From assembly GCA_003427395.1 (NCBI GenBank), contig BFEA01000446.1, forward strand, positions 442,829 through 473,066: a stretch of DNA of 30,238 nt, in the 5' to 3' direction. The notes beneath the pieces were generated by a model, which did no database searches, was not told the origin of the DNA, and was given only the letters and a program-made list of their open reading frames with translations. The stretch is from Chara braunii (taxonomy: Eukaryota; Streptophyta; Charophyceae; Charales; Characeae). The first letter of the stretch is position 1; each line of letters starts with the position of its first letter. Below, one piece after another: positions 18,297 through 28,410 of this stretch. The position numbers were made by a program, and so were the translations under genes.

Positions 18297-20100
18297 TCAT
18301 GTTACCTTGGCGATCGAACCCCCTTGGCCCCCACCCAGCCAGTCTGTGCAGAACCTCTCTATGTGTTGTCTAATTTCCTGTTTAGAATGTAGATATGTGA
18401 TCTTTTCTTTGAACTTTTCCCACTGAATGGAAATGTCATTTTGTATTTGTTCTTTAATTGAATTGATGAACTCTGTTCCATTTCGAGTGTGCATCGTCTC
18501 CACCGGATGGCCCACATGATCACCCAGTGCCCTATTTTAAACATGTTTTCTTCAAAAGGGGTAGCTTGTTCTGGAGCCCATGCCTCACAGAGGAGTGATC
18601 TCCAGTCCCACAGCCACGGTTGTGAGGTCCCCAGTTGTCTCCATATGAGGTCCCACCACCTCCATAGCCATATTGCTGCCGGGCACTGCAAAAACATGTG
18701 CTCTATGGTCACAGGCCATTTTCGAGCCGGGAAGGATGTTTTGCATATCTTGCACCATGGGAGTGTTAGTCCCTTTTGTTCTAGACTCGTTTTGTCTATC
18801 AGTCAGTCGTTGGTCAGCAAGGACCTATGTTCCACCTGCCATTGGAGTGAAGCTAGTTTCACCAGCATGGCCCTACTCGCTTTAAGCCATCTGACCGGTC
18901 GCAGTGTGTCTCTCCCCAAGTTTAGATGTTTCATTCACCGTGCCTTCACCACGTCTTTCAGATTTACTCTTGGACGCAGCATCCGGTAGGCTGCCTTGAC
19001 TGAGAGAGACTGTAGTCGCCTCACCCCGGACCTCCCTCTCCCATATTGCCGAGTCCATATCCACTCATCCGGCTCTAGCGCGAACTCTTGAATTGTTTTT
19101 TTCGGCTTGTATGCTCGCCATTGGTCCTTTTCTTTGAGGACACGGATACAGTATATCCCTGACGTCGGGTACCATGCTGTCTCTTCTGGTTGTACCTGTT
19201 CTAGAGTATTGTCAGTTTTTATTCTGAACTGGTTGGCGATCACTTCCTGCTCCTCCCACCTGCTAGCCTGGTGGGTGTATACCACACTTCCGACCAGCCC
19301 CTCGGCACCCCAGAACCCCACCCAATCTCACTCTATCACCACCGGCCCTGTCTTTAAAACTCGAATCCAATCGAGGGGGATAGCAAAAATGGTGTCCAAC
19401 ACTTCTCCCCCTTAGTGGCAGTATTTCAGTTTCTTCCTTAGTCTGGTATCTGACAGCCAGTCTTTGGTTTCCTGGTCCCACATATCCTTGACTCGAAGGA
19501 CACCATTTTTGACCCAACCTTTCCAAGGGTTTTCACTGCAATGGAAGACCCTACTTTGGGGGTCTGTTACCCATCAATTTCAGAACAGCGGGTGCCGGAC
19601 CACTTCTTCCCATCACATTGGTGGGACTTTGTCGGGTCGGGTTAGCTTACGCCATGTCTTTAGTATCGTGGCCCAAAGGGTGTCTTTTTTTAAATCTTGT
19701 TTGGTCGCCTGTCTATCTGACCCTCCCTCCATATTGGGTCCGGGTTGATTTTTGCGGTATGGTCCAGTATGTGTCCTCAAGCCACATCTCCGGTTCTACC
19801 TCAGGGGGCGTCGGTGGCGCTAGCCTAGCAATTTGCTGCAAGGCCAAAGGTTGCCATGACGCTTGTGTGGAAAAGAGAAGACATTTTACCCAATGAAGGG
19901 TCAGGGTCATCACTTGGGTAGTCGGGTCGATTATCCCTAGCCCCCCTCTAGCTTTTGGTTGTACAACCGAATGTCAGGCCACTCTACCGATGACCCTTGA
20001 GCACTCGCGATTCCCTCTCCGTAAGAAAATTGTCACCTGTCATTGGAGGAAAGTTGTCGAAGGTTGGAAGCCCAGATTGTTGTTTTATACCAAAGGGTCC
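18297..20100 (-). pseudogene. LINE ORF2 C-terminal region with zinc-knuckle
   Basis: Downstream of RT, ARGGLGIIDP (19923-19952) is the conserved post-RT signature of plant-type LINEs. It is followed by LHWVKCLL and later RLQSLSVKAAYRMLRP (near 19000). A zf-RVT-like knuckle reads CKICKTSFPARKW, then TIEHMFLQC, giving C-X2-C-X14-H-X4-C around 18680-18753 with all four ligands present. IWLWRWWD follows, as in family members. The end reads FCTDWLGGGQGG before the stop at 18297. Frameshifts separate the frames ending at 19713, 19263, 18935 and 18359. The region is thought to bind the LINE RNA or assist target-primed reverse transcription. Confidence 0.8.
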
Positions 20101-20229
20101 CCAAAATTACATTGTTGATTACTACGGACCGACCCATCAAGGAAGTCTGTCGGTCTTTCCACTGGGTCAGTTTCCCTGGGACTGGTTGCGTGAGTCATTC
20201 ATCATTCAAGGGTGGTTTCCTCTCTGCTA

Positions 20230-21255
20230 TCATTTGGACCCCCAAGATTCTAATTGGGGCTTATGTCGGCATCCATCTAATATTTGGGGTGTCTGGTGGT
20301 CTCTCTCCTTGGTAGTGTATCTACCAGCCTTGTGTCTTGTTGCCCCAATTAACTGTCATATATGAGAGGGAACAAAAACAGTTCATCAACTTTTTTATTT
20401 CCAACATATTTTCATAAGACATATCTATCATTATGGTAAGATCATCTGCAAAAAGAGAGCCAATCGGGATAGCGTCCTTTGGGATAGAGGAGAGGCTTAT
20501 CTTTTGAAGATATTTGTGTACCCTAAAATTTGTTGCTAGGGTCTCCATAATAATGACGAAGAGAAAATGGGTGATAGGGTCTCCTTGCCTCACCGACCGT
20601 TCTAGGTGTATACCAGGGGTCGGTCTACCATTTACTTGGACGGTCGTTGTGTTGTTTTTATGCAAGATTTCAATGCACCTTCCAAAGGTTGGGCCAAAAT
20701 TCATCCTCTCAAGCCATTTATCTAGAAAATTTTTGTCGACATGGTAATATGCCTTTTCAAAATCCACAAAGATAATGGCAGTGTTGTGTTTAGATTGCCT
20801 TGATAATTTGATGACCTCATTAACCAATAGAATGTTGTCCTGGATTTTTCGCCCTCGAATACAGTCTGTTTTTGCCGGGTGGATAATTTCCCCCATCACC
20901 TCCCCAGGTGGTTTATCAGTGTCTTTGCCACTAATTTATACACCACAGTTAAGAGGATGATCGGCCTATAGTTTTTTATGTTCATTTTATCCCGTTTCTT
21001 ATATAGCAGGGTCAAGACACCTTGTCCCACCAATTCCCCCATTTGACCCATAATCCATATTGTGTGATAGTAGTCCATTAGGTCCTGCGCTAAAGTACTT
21101 CACATGGTCTCCCAAAATTCATTGAGGAGTCCATCTATTTTGGGGGTCTTTTCCTCTTTCATTTGCATGAGTGTCAACCACACCTCTTCCTTGGATAAAG
21201 GCATCTCTAGAGCTTCCTTTTGCTGTTCCGAGAGGTATTTCTGAATGGGATCAGA
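20230..21255 (-). pseudogene. LINE ORF2 reverse transcriptase domain
   Basis: The domain is recognisable from KTPKIDGLLNEFWETM (about 21103-21150) through YKKRDKMNIKNYRPI, then DNILLVNEVIKLS and VDFEKAYYHVDK (motif A; first catalytic Asp at about 20762). Next come SVRQGDP (20576-20596) and FADD (20441-20452), the catalytic box equivalent to YADD. RILGV (near 20240-20255) is the start of the thumb. A one-base deletion near 20897 breaks the frame between NHLG and MGEIIHP. Other lesions include a Tyr where an Asp normally follows KAY and stops just after the palm. It copies element RNA at the nicked target in active relatives; here it is dead. Confidence 0.88.
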
Positions 21256-21813
21256 AACTCGTTTAATTCTATTATCCTCTGCTCATATGGTTTTTCCCTA
21301 CACCTTGACATAAAATGGTCTTGGAATAAATTGATTGTTATCCTAACACACCTGGCTGTAGACGTGGCCACAGGCCCCCGGGGCTGTAATAGGTCATGCA
21401 GCGCTTCTATGGTGGTTTTGTCTGTCCTTATTCTGACCATGGTGAAAAAACGGACATTCATCGTCCCTTCTGTTTTGTATCTATGCAATTTCTCTCTGAT
21501 CCGTACCCTCTACCATCTATGTTCCATATGCACTAGCAAGCGAGCCTCTGTTGACGCTATGGCCTCAAAAAGCTCCCTTGAATCTGGTACTTTATTTTGC
21601 TGGCGAATTCACCCGATTTTCTGGCGAGGAATGTCAGTCCATTGTTAAACCATAAAATATCATTTTAAAGTGTTCCCTGTGTATTTTCCAGTACTGCCAT
21701 ACGTCATGCATAAAATGATGAAAGTCTTTTCTTTCTAATAAGGACGTATTTGGTTTAAAAAACTTTGACCCTTGGTCTGGCCGCTTCCTAAAAAAGAGGA
21801 CAACAACACACAT

Positions 21814-22319
21814 TGTGTGATCCAAACCGGGGTAGGCACTCTTCGGGAGCACTTCTACCAATCGTAGAGCCCCTTCTAAATTCTGGGAGATCATTATTAA
21901 ATCAATTCTTGATCTTGAGATTCCCTCCGTCCCGTTTGTCCTATAGCATGAAAAGGTTCGCCTAGTCGGGACAGTCTACGAAAGGGGTCGTACATACCCA
22001 ATGATGTACATATATTAACAATTATTTGTTCGTCCGCTTCCACATACATCGGGCATGGGGAGGGCAGACACCATCTGTTTAGCCAGCGGTCCAGGGCCGC
22101 ATTAAAATCGCCGGCCAAGATGGTTGGGATCCCGCCAGCCAGGATCCTGTTGGTGATGGACATATATGACATATGGGTTTCCTGGACATATATGACATAT
22201 GGCCAGTCTCTCCCCTCTATTCCTCTCAGCTGCTCTCATATGGCCTGTTTCTTTTGGGCGGAGGTCGAGGCCAAGCCATTCACATTCAGAGAGCGTAAAT
22301 CTAGGTCCGCTTCTCTCAT
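21814..22319 (-). pseudogene. LINE ORF2 APE-type endonuclease, internally deleted
   Basis: The likely ORF2 start is the ATG at 22319, giving MREADLDLRSLNVNGL. Active-site blocks visible in order are LNVNGL, QETH (about 22178-22190), GDFNAALD (22089-22112), SRIDLIM (about 21893-21913) and LDH (about 21814-21822, in place of SDH). Only about 20 residues separate QETH from GDFN, far fewer than in family members, so an internal segment is missing. A TGA (22236-22238) interrupts the frame after KKQAI, and a frameshift precedes SRIDLIM. The enzyme nicks target DNA in active LINEs. Confidence 0.8.
22158..22202. repeat. 19-bp direct repeat at the endonuclease deletion point
   Basis: GGACATATATGACATATGG occurs at 22158-22176 and again at 22184-22202, separated by GTTTCCT. 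It lies exactly where the QETH-to-GDFN spacing collapses, so it is a likely trace of the rearrangement that removed the missing part. Confidence 0.85.
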
Positions 22320-22401
22320 TGTTCGAGCCTATTCTTCATCTTTCCCATACAAGATCCTTGTCAGGTCCATACTAGCATCACTTCCACACCACCATTGCCC
22401 T

Positions 22402-23420
22402 TCATCCCTTTAACCCAGTGCCTCCCACTCCACCCGGTCCCAATTTCGCACTAGCTGCATGCAGGTATCTTTCCTTCAGAATTCTGAAAAGGGTTGTGCG
22501 AACGTCATCCTCTAGCGAGTTTTCACTGTTCTTAATTCTCTGAAGTTGGAGGTCCAATAGAGCATTTTGCGAGAGCCACCTCAGGCCCACCTCCTTACCA
22601 AGCTCGAAGAGTACATACAGATACGTGTCTGTCAAGGTGTGTTGCTGCCATTGCCACAGGTTGATAGGTACGACATAAAAATTCCTTCATCTCTATCTGG
22701 AATGTTCCTTCCCCATACGACAGCCATAGCGGAACTTTTGGCCCCCACCCGTGTAAAATAACTTCATTTTGCTGTGAATGGAGTAGGTTGGTCTATTTCC
22801 CACCTTCCTTCTTTCTTCCATACTGACACTACCATAACATTTGTTTTAGATAGCGACTGGGGACCCTGTCCCTTCTCTAGGACATACCTGAGTTTCTGTC
22901 TCCCACCGACCGATTCCTCATCCGGGGGGTCAGGGGGAGGCGACAAGGCCTATTTCAGGAGGGGAGTGCATTCTTTCTCTCGAAAGGGAATATCTTGTGC
23001 TGTCTCCGCCCCCGCCGCGCCCTTTTCATACTTTCTCGTTTGTGGACCTTGTTGCTCCTTTTCCTTTCCTTTTCAGATGCCTGTTTCCTTTCTCATTATC
23101 ACCAACTTTGTTCTTCCTTTCCCCCCTTCTCTCCTCCCCCCGGGACTGCATTTTTGTGGGGCATTTACCCTTTCTCTCTCTCCTTCCATTTGTGGCCCCT
23201 CCCTGCTACCTCCTACTTCACCCGCACCATCTACCGTACCATCCTTCCTCCTGTGCATCGTCATGCGCAGCGCCCAGGTAGCTCACAGCATCTAGCCCAA
23301 TGCTGCGTACGTCACTTGGTCCCTTTTCCCTCCATTGGGGTTTTTGTCCCTTCTCATCCTCCTTCTGGCCTGGGGGGGCCAGGGGNTCCATTGGGGTTTT
23401 TGTCCCTTCTCATCCTCCTT

Positions 23421-23453
<33 letters not shown>

Positions 23454-25190
23454 TGGGATACCTTTCCCTGGTAGCTGTAGTGGGGGGGCAGGGATGCTTT
23501 TTTCTGGCAACTGTGGTGGGTACCATGTATCGGGGGGTCTAGTCTCCCATTTCGGTTCCCCTCGACCCTCTCATTTCCATCCTCGAACTTGACCGTTTCC
23601 ACCCTTTTCCTCCACGTATACCCAGCCTTCGTGGCCAGGGTCCACCATCGCCCATCTAGCCAGTGAGAGCGGGTCCTGTTGTAGTCTGGCCCGTTCTCGT
23701 TTGAGAGGGTATAGGGGGAACACAGTTTCCGTCCCCATGTGTCCATATGCCCTGCATCTAAAGCACCACGGCCTCATTTTATGGGTGGTGTGTACCTGGT
23801 AGACCCTTCCCCCCACCCTGAATGGTACGATATCATCGATGGTGAACACTTGGTCTTGTGGCAGGTCCAAGGCAAACATAACATGGTCATCTCTTTTGGC
23901 CACGAATGACGGGACTGACTCGATGAAGGCCCCACGATACCGCTGACCAAACTCGTGAATAAAAGTGGTTTGTATCTCCACCGGGATATGCCTTAGTTCA
24001 CCCAGTAATGGTCCCGCATCATCTGCTACCGTCTTTCCTCTAGCCCCAGTTTTTTTGGAAGCCAGGGGTAAATGCGCACCTCCGATCTACCACATCTCAA
24101 CCTCTTCCAGTTGTCCATGCGGTGTTTGTCATGTTCGAACATGGACAGGACCGTGTATACCGTAGAGGAGATAGGTTGAATTAAAAAAAAAACCTACTCC
24201 ACAGCCTCCGAGCTTCCTTTCATACCTTCTAACTGTTGACAAATCCATTTTATTTTCTCATTGGTAAATTTATAGGCAGCATCATCATGAAAAACCCAGT
24301 TACTGCCATACTGTGTGTATATTTTTTCTCTTTCCGCCGGTTTGTTTGGTGGGTATGTTATAATCAGCAGCTTCAAGTTCCTTTCCCCCTGGTCCATCAC
24401 ACTGTTTTCCGCGGGGTTCAGGAACATGGTGAAGAAGAAAGCGTGGGGAGGAGAGAGGTTTTTTAGTGGGATCTGTAGGTCTGCAGTATGTGCTCCCAGT
24501 ACATAATGTCCCCCATCCTGTTGTCTTTTGATGCATAGGGTCTTGTCCTGCATCGTGTTTCGAACCTTGCTCACCCATGAGGGTTGTTGCCCCACCTCCC
24601 CCTACCTTTGTCCCTCTTCCCGTTGCCCCACTTCCCCTTCCTAATTTCTCCCCCTCACTTCCTCCCCCAGTCCTCCAGTGACCACTTCCCCTTCCTTTCT
24701 CTCCTCCTCTGTTAACATGACCCCTGCTTCCTTCATAACTGTATCACCCTCTTGCCCTTGGTTCTTCATGCCATTCTCTTTATCGCTTATGTTCCCCAAA
24801 ATCCCCCTTCTCTCTTCTCCTCGAGTAGCGCTCCAGAGTGCACCCCCTTTCTGCAGGGTTTGTTTCATCCCCGTCCCCAACAGTCCGGATGTGTGTCTCA
24901 TAGCCCCCCTGTAGAGTAGCAGGGTGCCAGACCTCTTCCTTTTCATCATTGGCACTTTAACCGAGGTCATCTCGATGGATCTCAAACAGCGGGGGAGTTG
25001 GTCAATCCACCAGCGGTCGCCTTTCCAACAGTGGGTGTATAACGGCATTTTATTGTTTAATCGGTTCACTTTTCCGAGTATCCCTTTTTGGTTCTTGATT
25101 TTTACGTGGAACAGGGTTCCTTGTTCTTTACCTATTACTATGTCCGTTCATCTCGTATCATTTCATTCATCCTCCGTGCGTGATCTCGAG
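22402..25190 (-). pseudogene. LINE ORF1 (gag-like) with damaged CCHC knuckle
   Basis: The first part (about 25150-24641) reads GKEQGTLFHVKIKNQKGILG and RWWIDQLPRCLRS, followed by a Glu/Lys-rich stretch. A middle part (24595-24194) and a part from 24165 to 23571 carry FEHDKHRMDNWKRLR, then TVADDAGPLLGELRHIPVEI after a frameshift. MRPWCFRCRAYGHMGTE follows. This is a CCHC zinc knuckle whose final Cys is lost (CX2CX4HX4T). The arrangement of a DUF4283-like region before a CCHC knuckle is usual for ORF1 of plant L1 elements; the DUF4283 match is by pattern only. The downstream part to 22402 is Pro/Gly/Glu-rich linker and ends in LGPGGVGGTGLKG. ORF1 proteins bind the element RNA. Confidence 0.65.
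23331..23452. repeat. 56-bp repeat pair, unresolved base and G31 run
   Basis: A 35-bp block starting TCCATTGGGG occurs at 23331-23365 and 23387-23421. The single ambiguous base of the window (N at 23386) lies between them. The second block runs directly into 31 consecutive G (23422-23452). The combination suggests an assembly join or polymerase slippage, so the sequence here is unreliable. Confidence 0.8.
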
Positions 25191-25474
25191 TGGCTGGGTA
25201 AGGAATACAGGGGAGGGTGCCAAGCAGGGGAGGAGGGAAGGGGCGTAGGGGGAGCGAGCAAAGGGATTGGATTACACCACCGTGCTCCCTTGCCATGTTG
25301 TCCGTGCCTCAGGGTGCTTTGCCAGTCTTCGCAGCCAGCTCTCTCTTGCTGTATTGTCCGCTCGCCTCTCCGGAGTTCATTCCTTCGTTCGGTGGTCCTT
25401 CCTTTTTATACCCTTCAGCCTTCCTCCTCCATCTCCACATCATTCATTTCCCAGTCTATCATCTTTTACCACTG

Positions 25475-26158
25475 CCCTCCATTGTCCACCACTATCCCGA
25501 CCCCGCCCTGTCTCAACCTTTCCACTTACGCCGGGTTCTTACCTTCGGTCCCTATCGAACCTCTTTTCTCGATCCGCCCGTCGCTCCTTAGTCCTTCCAG
25601 GTTGCCTGGTCCCGCCATTCTTCCCCTTTAAACTTCCTTCTTCGTCTCCGTCGTCTCGGCGCATCCCTTTTTGCCCATGTCGCCCTCCATTGTCCGCCAC
25701 TATCCCGACCCTGCCCTGTCTCAACCTTTCCACTTACGCCGGGTTCTTACCTTCGGTCCCTATTGGACGTCTTTTCTCGATCCGCCTGTCGCTCCTTAGT
25801 CCTTCCAGGTTGCCTGGTCCCGCCTTTCTTCCCCTTTAAAACTTCCTTCTTCGTCTCCGTCGTCTCGGCGCATCCCTTTTTGCCCATGCGCCCTCCATTG
25901 TCCGCCACTATCCCAACCCCCCCCTGTCTCAACCTTTCCACTTACGCCAGGTTCTTACCTTCGGTCCCTATCCGACGTCTTTTCTCGATCCGCTCGTCGC
26001 TCCTTAGTCCTTCCAGGTTGCCTGGTCCCGCCTTTCTTCCCCTTTAAAACTTCCTTCTTCGTCTCTGTCTTCTCAGCGCATCCTTTTTTGCCTATGTCGC
26101 TATCTTCTTCGCTTGGCTCGTCCCTAGCCACTATCCTCCATTGTCCGCCACGATCAGG
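25475..26158 (-). repeat. 208-bp tandem monomers, probable LINE 5' promoter array
   Basis: Units start at 25475, 25683 and 25891 (208-bp period, roughly 90-95 percent identical by eye). A truncated fourth start (CCTCCATTGTCCGCCACGATC) lies near 26135. On the minus strand they sit directly upstream of ORF1, the position held by the tandem promoter monomers of rodent L1 elements. Each unit on the minus strand contains GGTAAGAACC and, in the first two, CGTAAGTGG, splice-donor-like words. Promoter activity is inferred from position only. The plus-strand frames through the array are Pro/Ser-rich artefacts. Confidence 0.75.
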
Positions 26159-26733
26159 AACCTGGTCTTGGAATGCACTGATAAGTCACTGTTGAAGTGT
26201 TTTGGGTTGCCTTGTGCCAGTTTTCGAATGGCCTACTGGCGCGGCTGTGCACAAAAACCAGAACTGTGTCCTGAAGGAGGGAATTCAATTTCAAAGTTTG
26301 AAGGATGATTGTTCCTATGTGAGCAAGCGTCAGAAGATGGCGGTGGTGGGGTCGTTCACACGTAGGGCCAAACGATTCACCAGCCTGCCAGGTGCTGAGG
26401 TGGCCTTTCTGTTCACACTCAGAGTAGAGTTGAGGTTGTGAGGTTTTCATGATGAGATTTTTTACCAGACACTCCGGAATTTCTCCTCTAAATTTGTGGG
26501 GCTTCGGGAGGAGTCGATCGACTGTTTGACTGGGAGGGATAAAATGTTTTTGCCCGAACGAAGGGTTGAGAGGGCCGGACCGAGAAAGTGTCTGTCTGGG
26601 TAGGGGCCACTTTTGGTAAATAGGGGCTACTTCGAATAGGGAACTTGGAAGTTAGGAGTAGGGTTCCTTTTCACGGTGGTCCCCTCTGAGTTTTTTCTTG
26701 CCCTTGGATGACTGTTTTGGCTTGGTAGCTGCG
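26159..26733. other. Unassigned spacer right of the LINE
   Basis: A 79-codon plus-strand frame (26202-26441) has a non-repetitive peptide but no recognisable family. Words such as TAGGGGCCACTTTTGG and TAGGGGCTACTTCG (near 26600) repeat imperfectly. Nothing else is seen. Confidence 0.4.
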
Positions 26734-26900
26734 AGAATTGAACTCGGGTGGCCTGTTTAATTCGGAACTATCTTGGGAACCCGTCCCAACACGGTTCCAG
26801 GACTGTTTTTTTCTTTTTTTAGATTTGAACTCGGCTGACCTGTTCATTTCGGCCCTCTTTGGGGAACCGGTCCCAACGCGATTTTAGAATGGTCGAGCTT
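26734..26900 (-). repeat. 87-bp diverged direct repeat with B-box-like motif
   Basis: AGAATTGAACTCGG (26734) and AGATTTGAACTCGG (26821) start two related units. They continue with GACCTGTT/GGCCTGTT, TTCGG and GGGAACCCGTCCCAAC or GGGAACCGGTCCCAAC. On the minus strand each contains GAGTTCAATTC or GAGTTCAAATC, close to the Pol III B box. In the first unit AGCTACCA, like a tRNA 3' end, follows. They may be tandem relics of a tRNA-derived SINE; no convincing A box is seen. Confidence 0.55.
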
Positions 26901-26952
26901 CATCTTGGTCCGAGGCGTATATTAGTCCAGTTGACGCATCAGTTTAAAACAT

Positions 26953-27057
26953 AAAAAAAAGACAAAAAAAAAGACAAAAAAAAAGACAAAAAAAAAGACA
27001 AAAAAAAAGACAAAAAAAAAGACAAAAAAAAAAGACAAAAAAAAAGACAAAAAAAAA
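26953..27057. repeat. 12-bp minisatellite GACAAAAAAAAA
   Basis: Eight or nine units, one of 13 bp, with GAC at 26961, 26973, 26985, 26997, 27009, 27021, 27034 and 27046. The Phe/Val peptide on the minus strand is an artefact. Confidence 0.92.
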
Positions 27058-27210
27058 CAGTTATTCATCGTGGCGTAGACCCCTGAGGAGTTCTGATACG
27101 ACGATCGGACGAAACTAATCGGGGCATCCGCTGGAGTAGCTTGGCGACTGTGCAGTGTCAAATGGGCGCGATGCCTTGTTGTGGTCCAAGCTCTACAGCC
27201 TTGTGCTTAA

Positions 27211-27233
27211 TTGATATCTTTCGTGGATATCAA
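27211..27233. repeat. 8-bp hairpin
   Basis: TTGATATC and GATATCAA pair perfectly around a 7-nt loop (TTTCGTG). Confidence 0.6.
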
Positions 27234-27393
27234 CTCACGTTCAGGATTCTGACGCGTTGATTTCCTTCTTATTTATGCTCTTCTTCTCGTTTATGCTATC
27301 CTAGTCCGTCTATGTTTGGTGTCAGTGCCATGCGGCTTATGGATGATTTGTCGTTGAGTATGCGTGAGCTTTTCGCTAGTCAATGGATGGTGT

Positions 27394-27583
27394 ACGTTTC
27401 AAAGATTTAGGTCTTTGTAGACCTATGTTCATGATGCTAATCTTGTTTAATTTTACTCTTTTTTTTCATCTTTTTTTTTTGGGACAAAACGTTTCAAAGA
27501 TTTAGGTCTTTGTAGACCTATGTTCATGATGCTAATCTTGTTTAATTTTACTCTTTTTTTTCATCTTTTTTTTTTGGGACAAA
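27394..27583. repeat. 95-bp tandem duplication, two copies
   Basis: Positions 27394-27488 are repeated at 27489-27583 with no difference I can detect, even in the T runs. Each unit contains a small stem (TAGGTCT, TTGT, AGACCTA) and ends in a T run plus GGGACAAA. The identity implies a very recent duplication or an assembly artefact. Confidence 0.9.
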
Positions 27584-27988
27584 GTGCTCCAATGTGTAAG
27601 GAATTCCCTCACCAGCCTCTACCAGAGCCTGTTCTTTTCCAAAAAAAGAAGAAAAAAAAACAGAATAGAAGGGGCATGTTTGTCTGGAAAAAAAAAAAAA
27701 AAAAAGATACAAAAAAAGGATACATGGCAACCCATTCATGGCAATGCCTACTACAGGGGCAAGGCCTGGCTCGCAAGAGAATTGACTTAACCGCCCCAGT
27801 CTTTTTTCATTTTTTTGAGAAATTTGCATCTGAACCCCACTTGAAGATACCCACTATACCCCGAGTCCCAGCACCAACTTGCATCCATACCCAGAAAACG
27901 GCTGGTGGAAATTATAAGACGTCGACCCAAGTTGGCACCGCAAAATTGGGCTTATAACCAATTACCGAATGCACAAATTATCAACACA
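27584..27988. other. A-rich unassigned spacer
   Basis: A-rich runs (27641-27660 and 27687-27720) are followed by unique-looking DNA with no recognised feature. Words like ATACCCA near 27847 and 27888 foreshadow the 71-bp array to the right. Confidence 0.45.
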
Positions 27989-28211
27989 CCCAGCAGCCCC
28001 GGCAGACCGGCCAAAATATTCATATACCCAACTATCGGATGGGTGAAATTACGCTGATACCCAGCAGCCCAGGCGGACCGGCCAAATTATTCATATACCC
28101 AACTACCGGATGGGTGAAATTACGCTGATACCCAACAGCCCAGGCGGACCGGCCAAATTATTCATATACCCAACAACCGGATGGGTGAAATTACGCTGAT
28201 ACCCAGCAGCC
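27989..28211. repeat. 71-bp tandem array, three units plus a partial
   Basis: CCCAGCAGCC or CCCAACAGCC begins units at 27989, 28060, 28131 and, truncated, 28202. The units share GGACCGGCCAAATTATTCAT, ATACCCAAC and CGGATGGGTGAAATTACG. The ACCCA and TGGGT words inside each unit can pair. The last two units are closest to each other, pointing to stepwise growth. Confidence 0.9.
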
Positions 28212-28227
28212 GTTGGGCCACAACGAC

Positions 28228-28266
28228 GCCCACCAAGTGCGCCCACCAAGGGTACACTTGGTGGGC
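28228..28266. repeat. Two overlapping hairpins sharing one right arm
   Basis: GCCCACCAAGTG (28228-28239) and GCCCACCAAG (28241-28250) can each pair with CACTTGGTGGGC (28255-28266), giving a 12-bp stem or a 10-bp stem with 6-nt loop. The two left arms are a local direct duplication. Confidence 0.7.
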
Positions 28267-28410
28267 ACAAGCATAATTTCAATTATGGGGTGCCATTCAA
28301 GGCCCACCACTGGGTGGGGGTACACCCACAATTCTGCCAGCCCAGTTTCTGGGCATGAGCATAATTTCGTGCTCCGGACCAAAGGCCGTGCGCGACTGGG
28401 CAGGCCCACA

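Larger units (their letters stand above)
18297..26158 (-). mobile_element. Degenerate L1-like LINE with tandem 5' monomers
   Basis: Read on the minus strand, the order is a 208-bp tandem array (26158-25475), ORF1 (about 25190-22402) and ORF2 (22319-18297). ORF2 has endonuclease, reverse transcriptase and C-terminal zinc-knuckle regions in the canonical order for L1-type elements. Frames break many times, so the copy cannot be active. ORF2 would be roughly 1340 codons, near the usual L1 length even after an apparent endonuclease deletion. Clade assignment to a plant/algal L1 group rests on the CCHC-bearing ORF1 and the ORF2 C-terminus, not on a phylogeny. Confidence 0.85.

Noticed and set aside
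18489-20365. Several plus-strand frames of 90-166 codons
   Set aside because: They are shadows opposite the LINE ORF2, whose minus-strand motifs are clear.
22774-23592. Plus-strand frames rich in Phe, Pro and Gly
   Set aside because: They are antisense to the LINE ORF1 linker and cross the G31 run and the N.
24924-26047. Long plus-strand Ser/Pro/Leu-rich frames (up to 235 codons)
   Set aside because: They are antisense to LINE ORF1 and its 208-bp monomers. The similarity between the frames comes from the tandem repeat.
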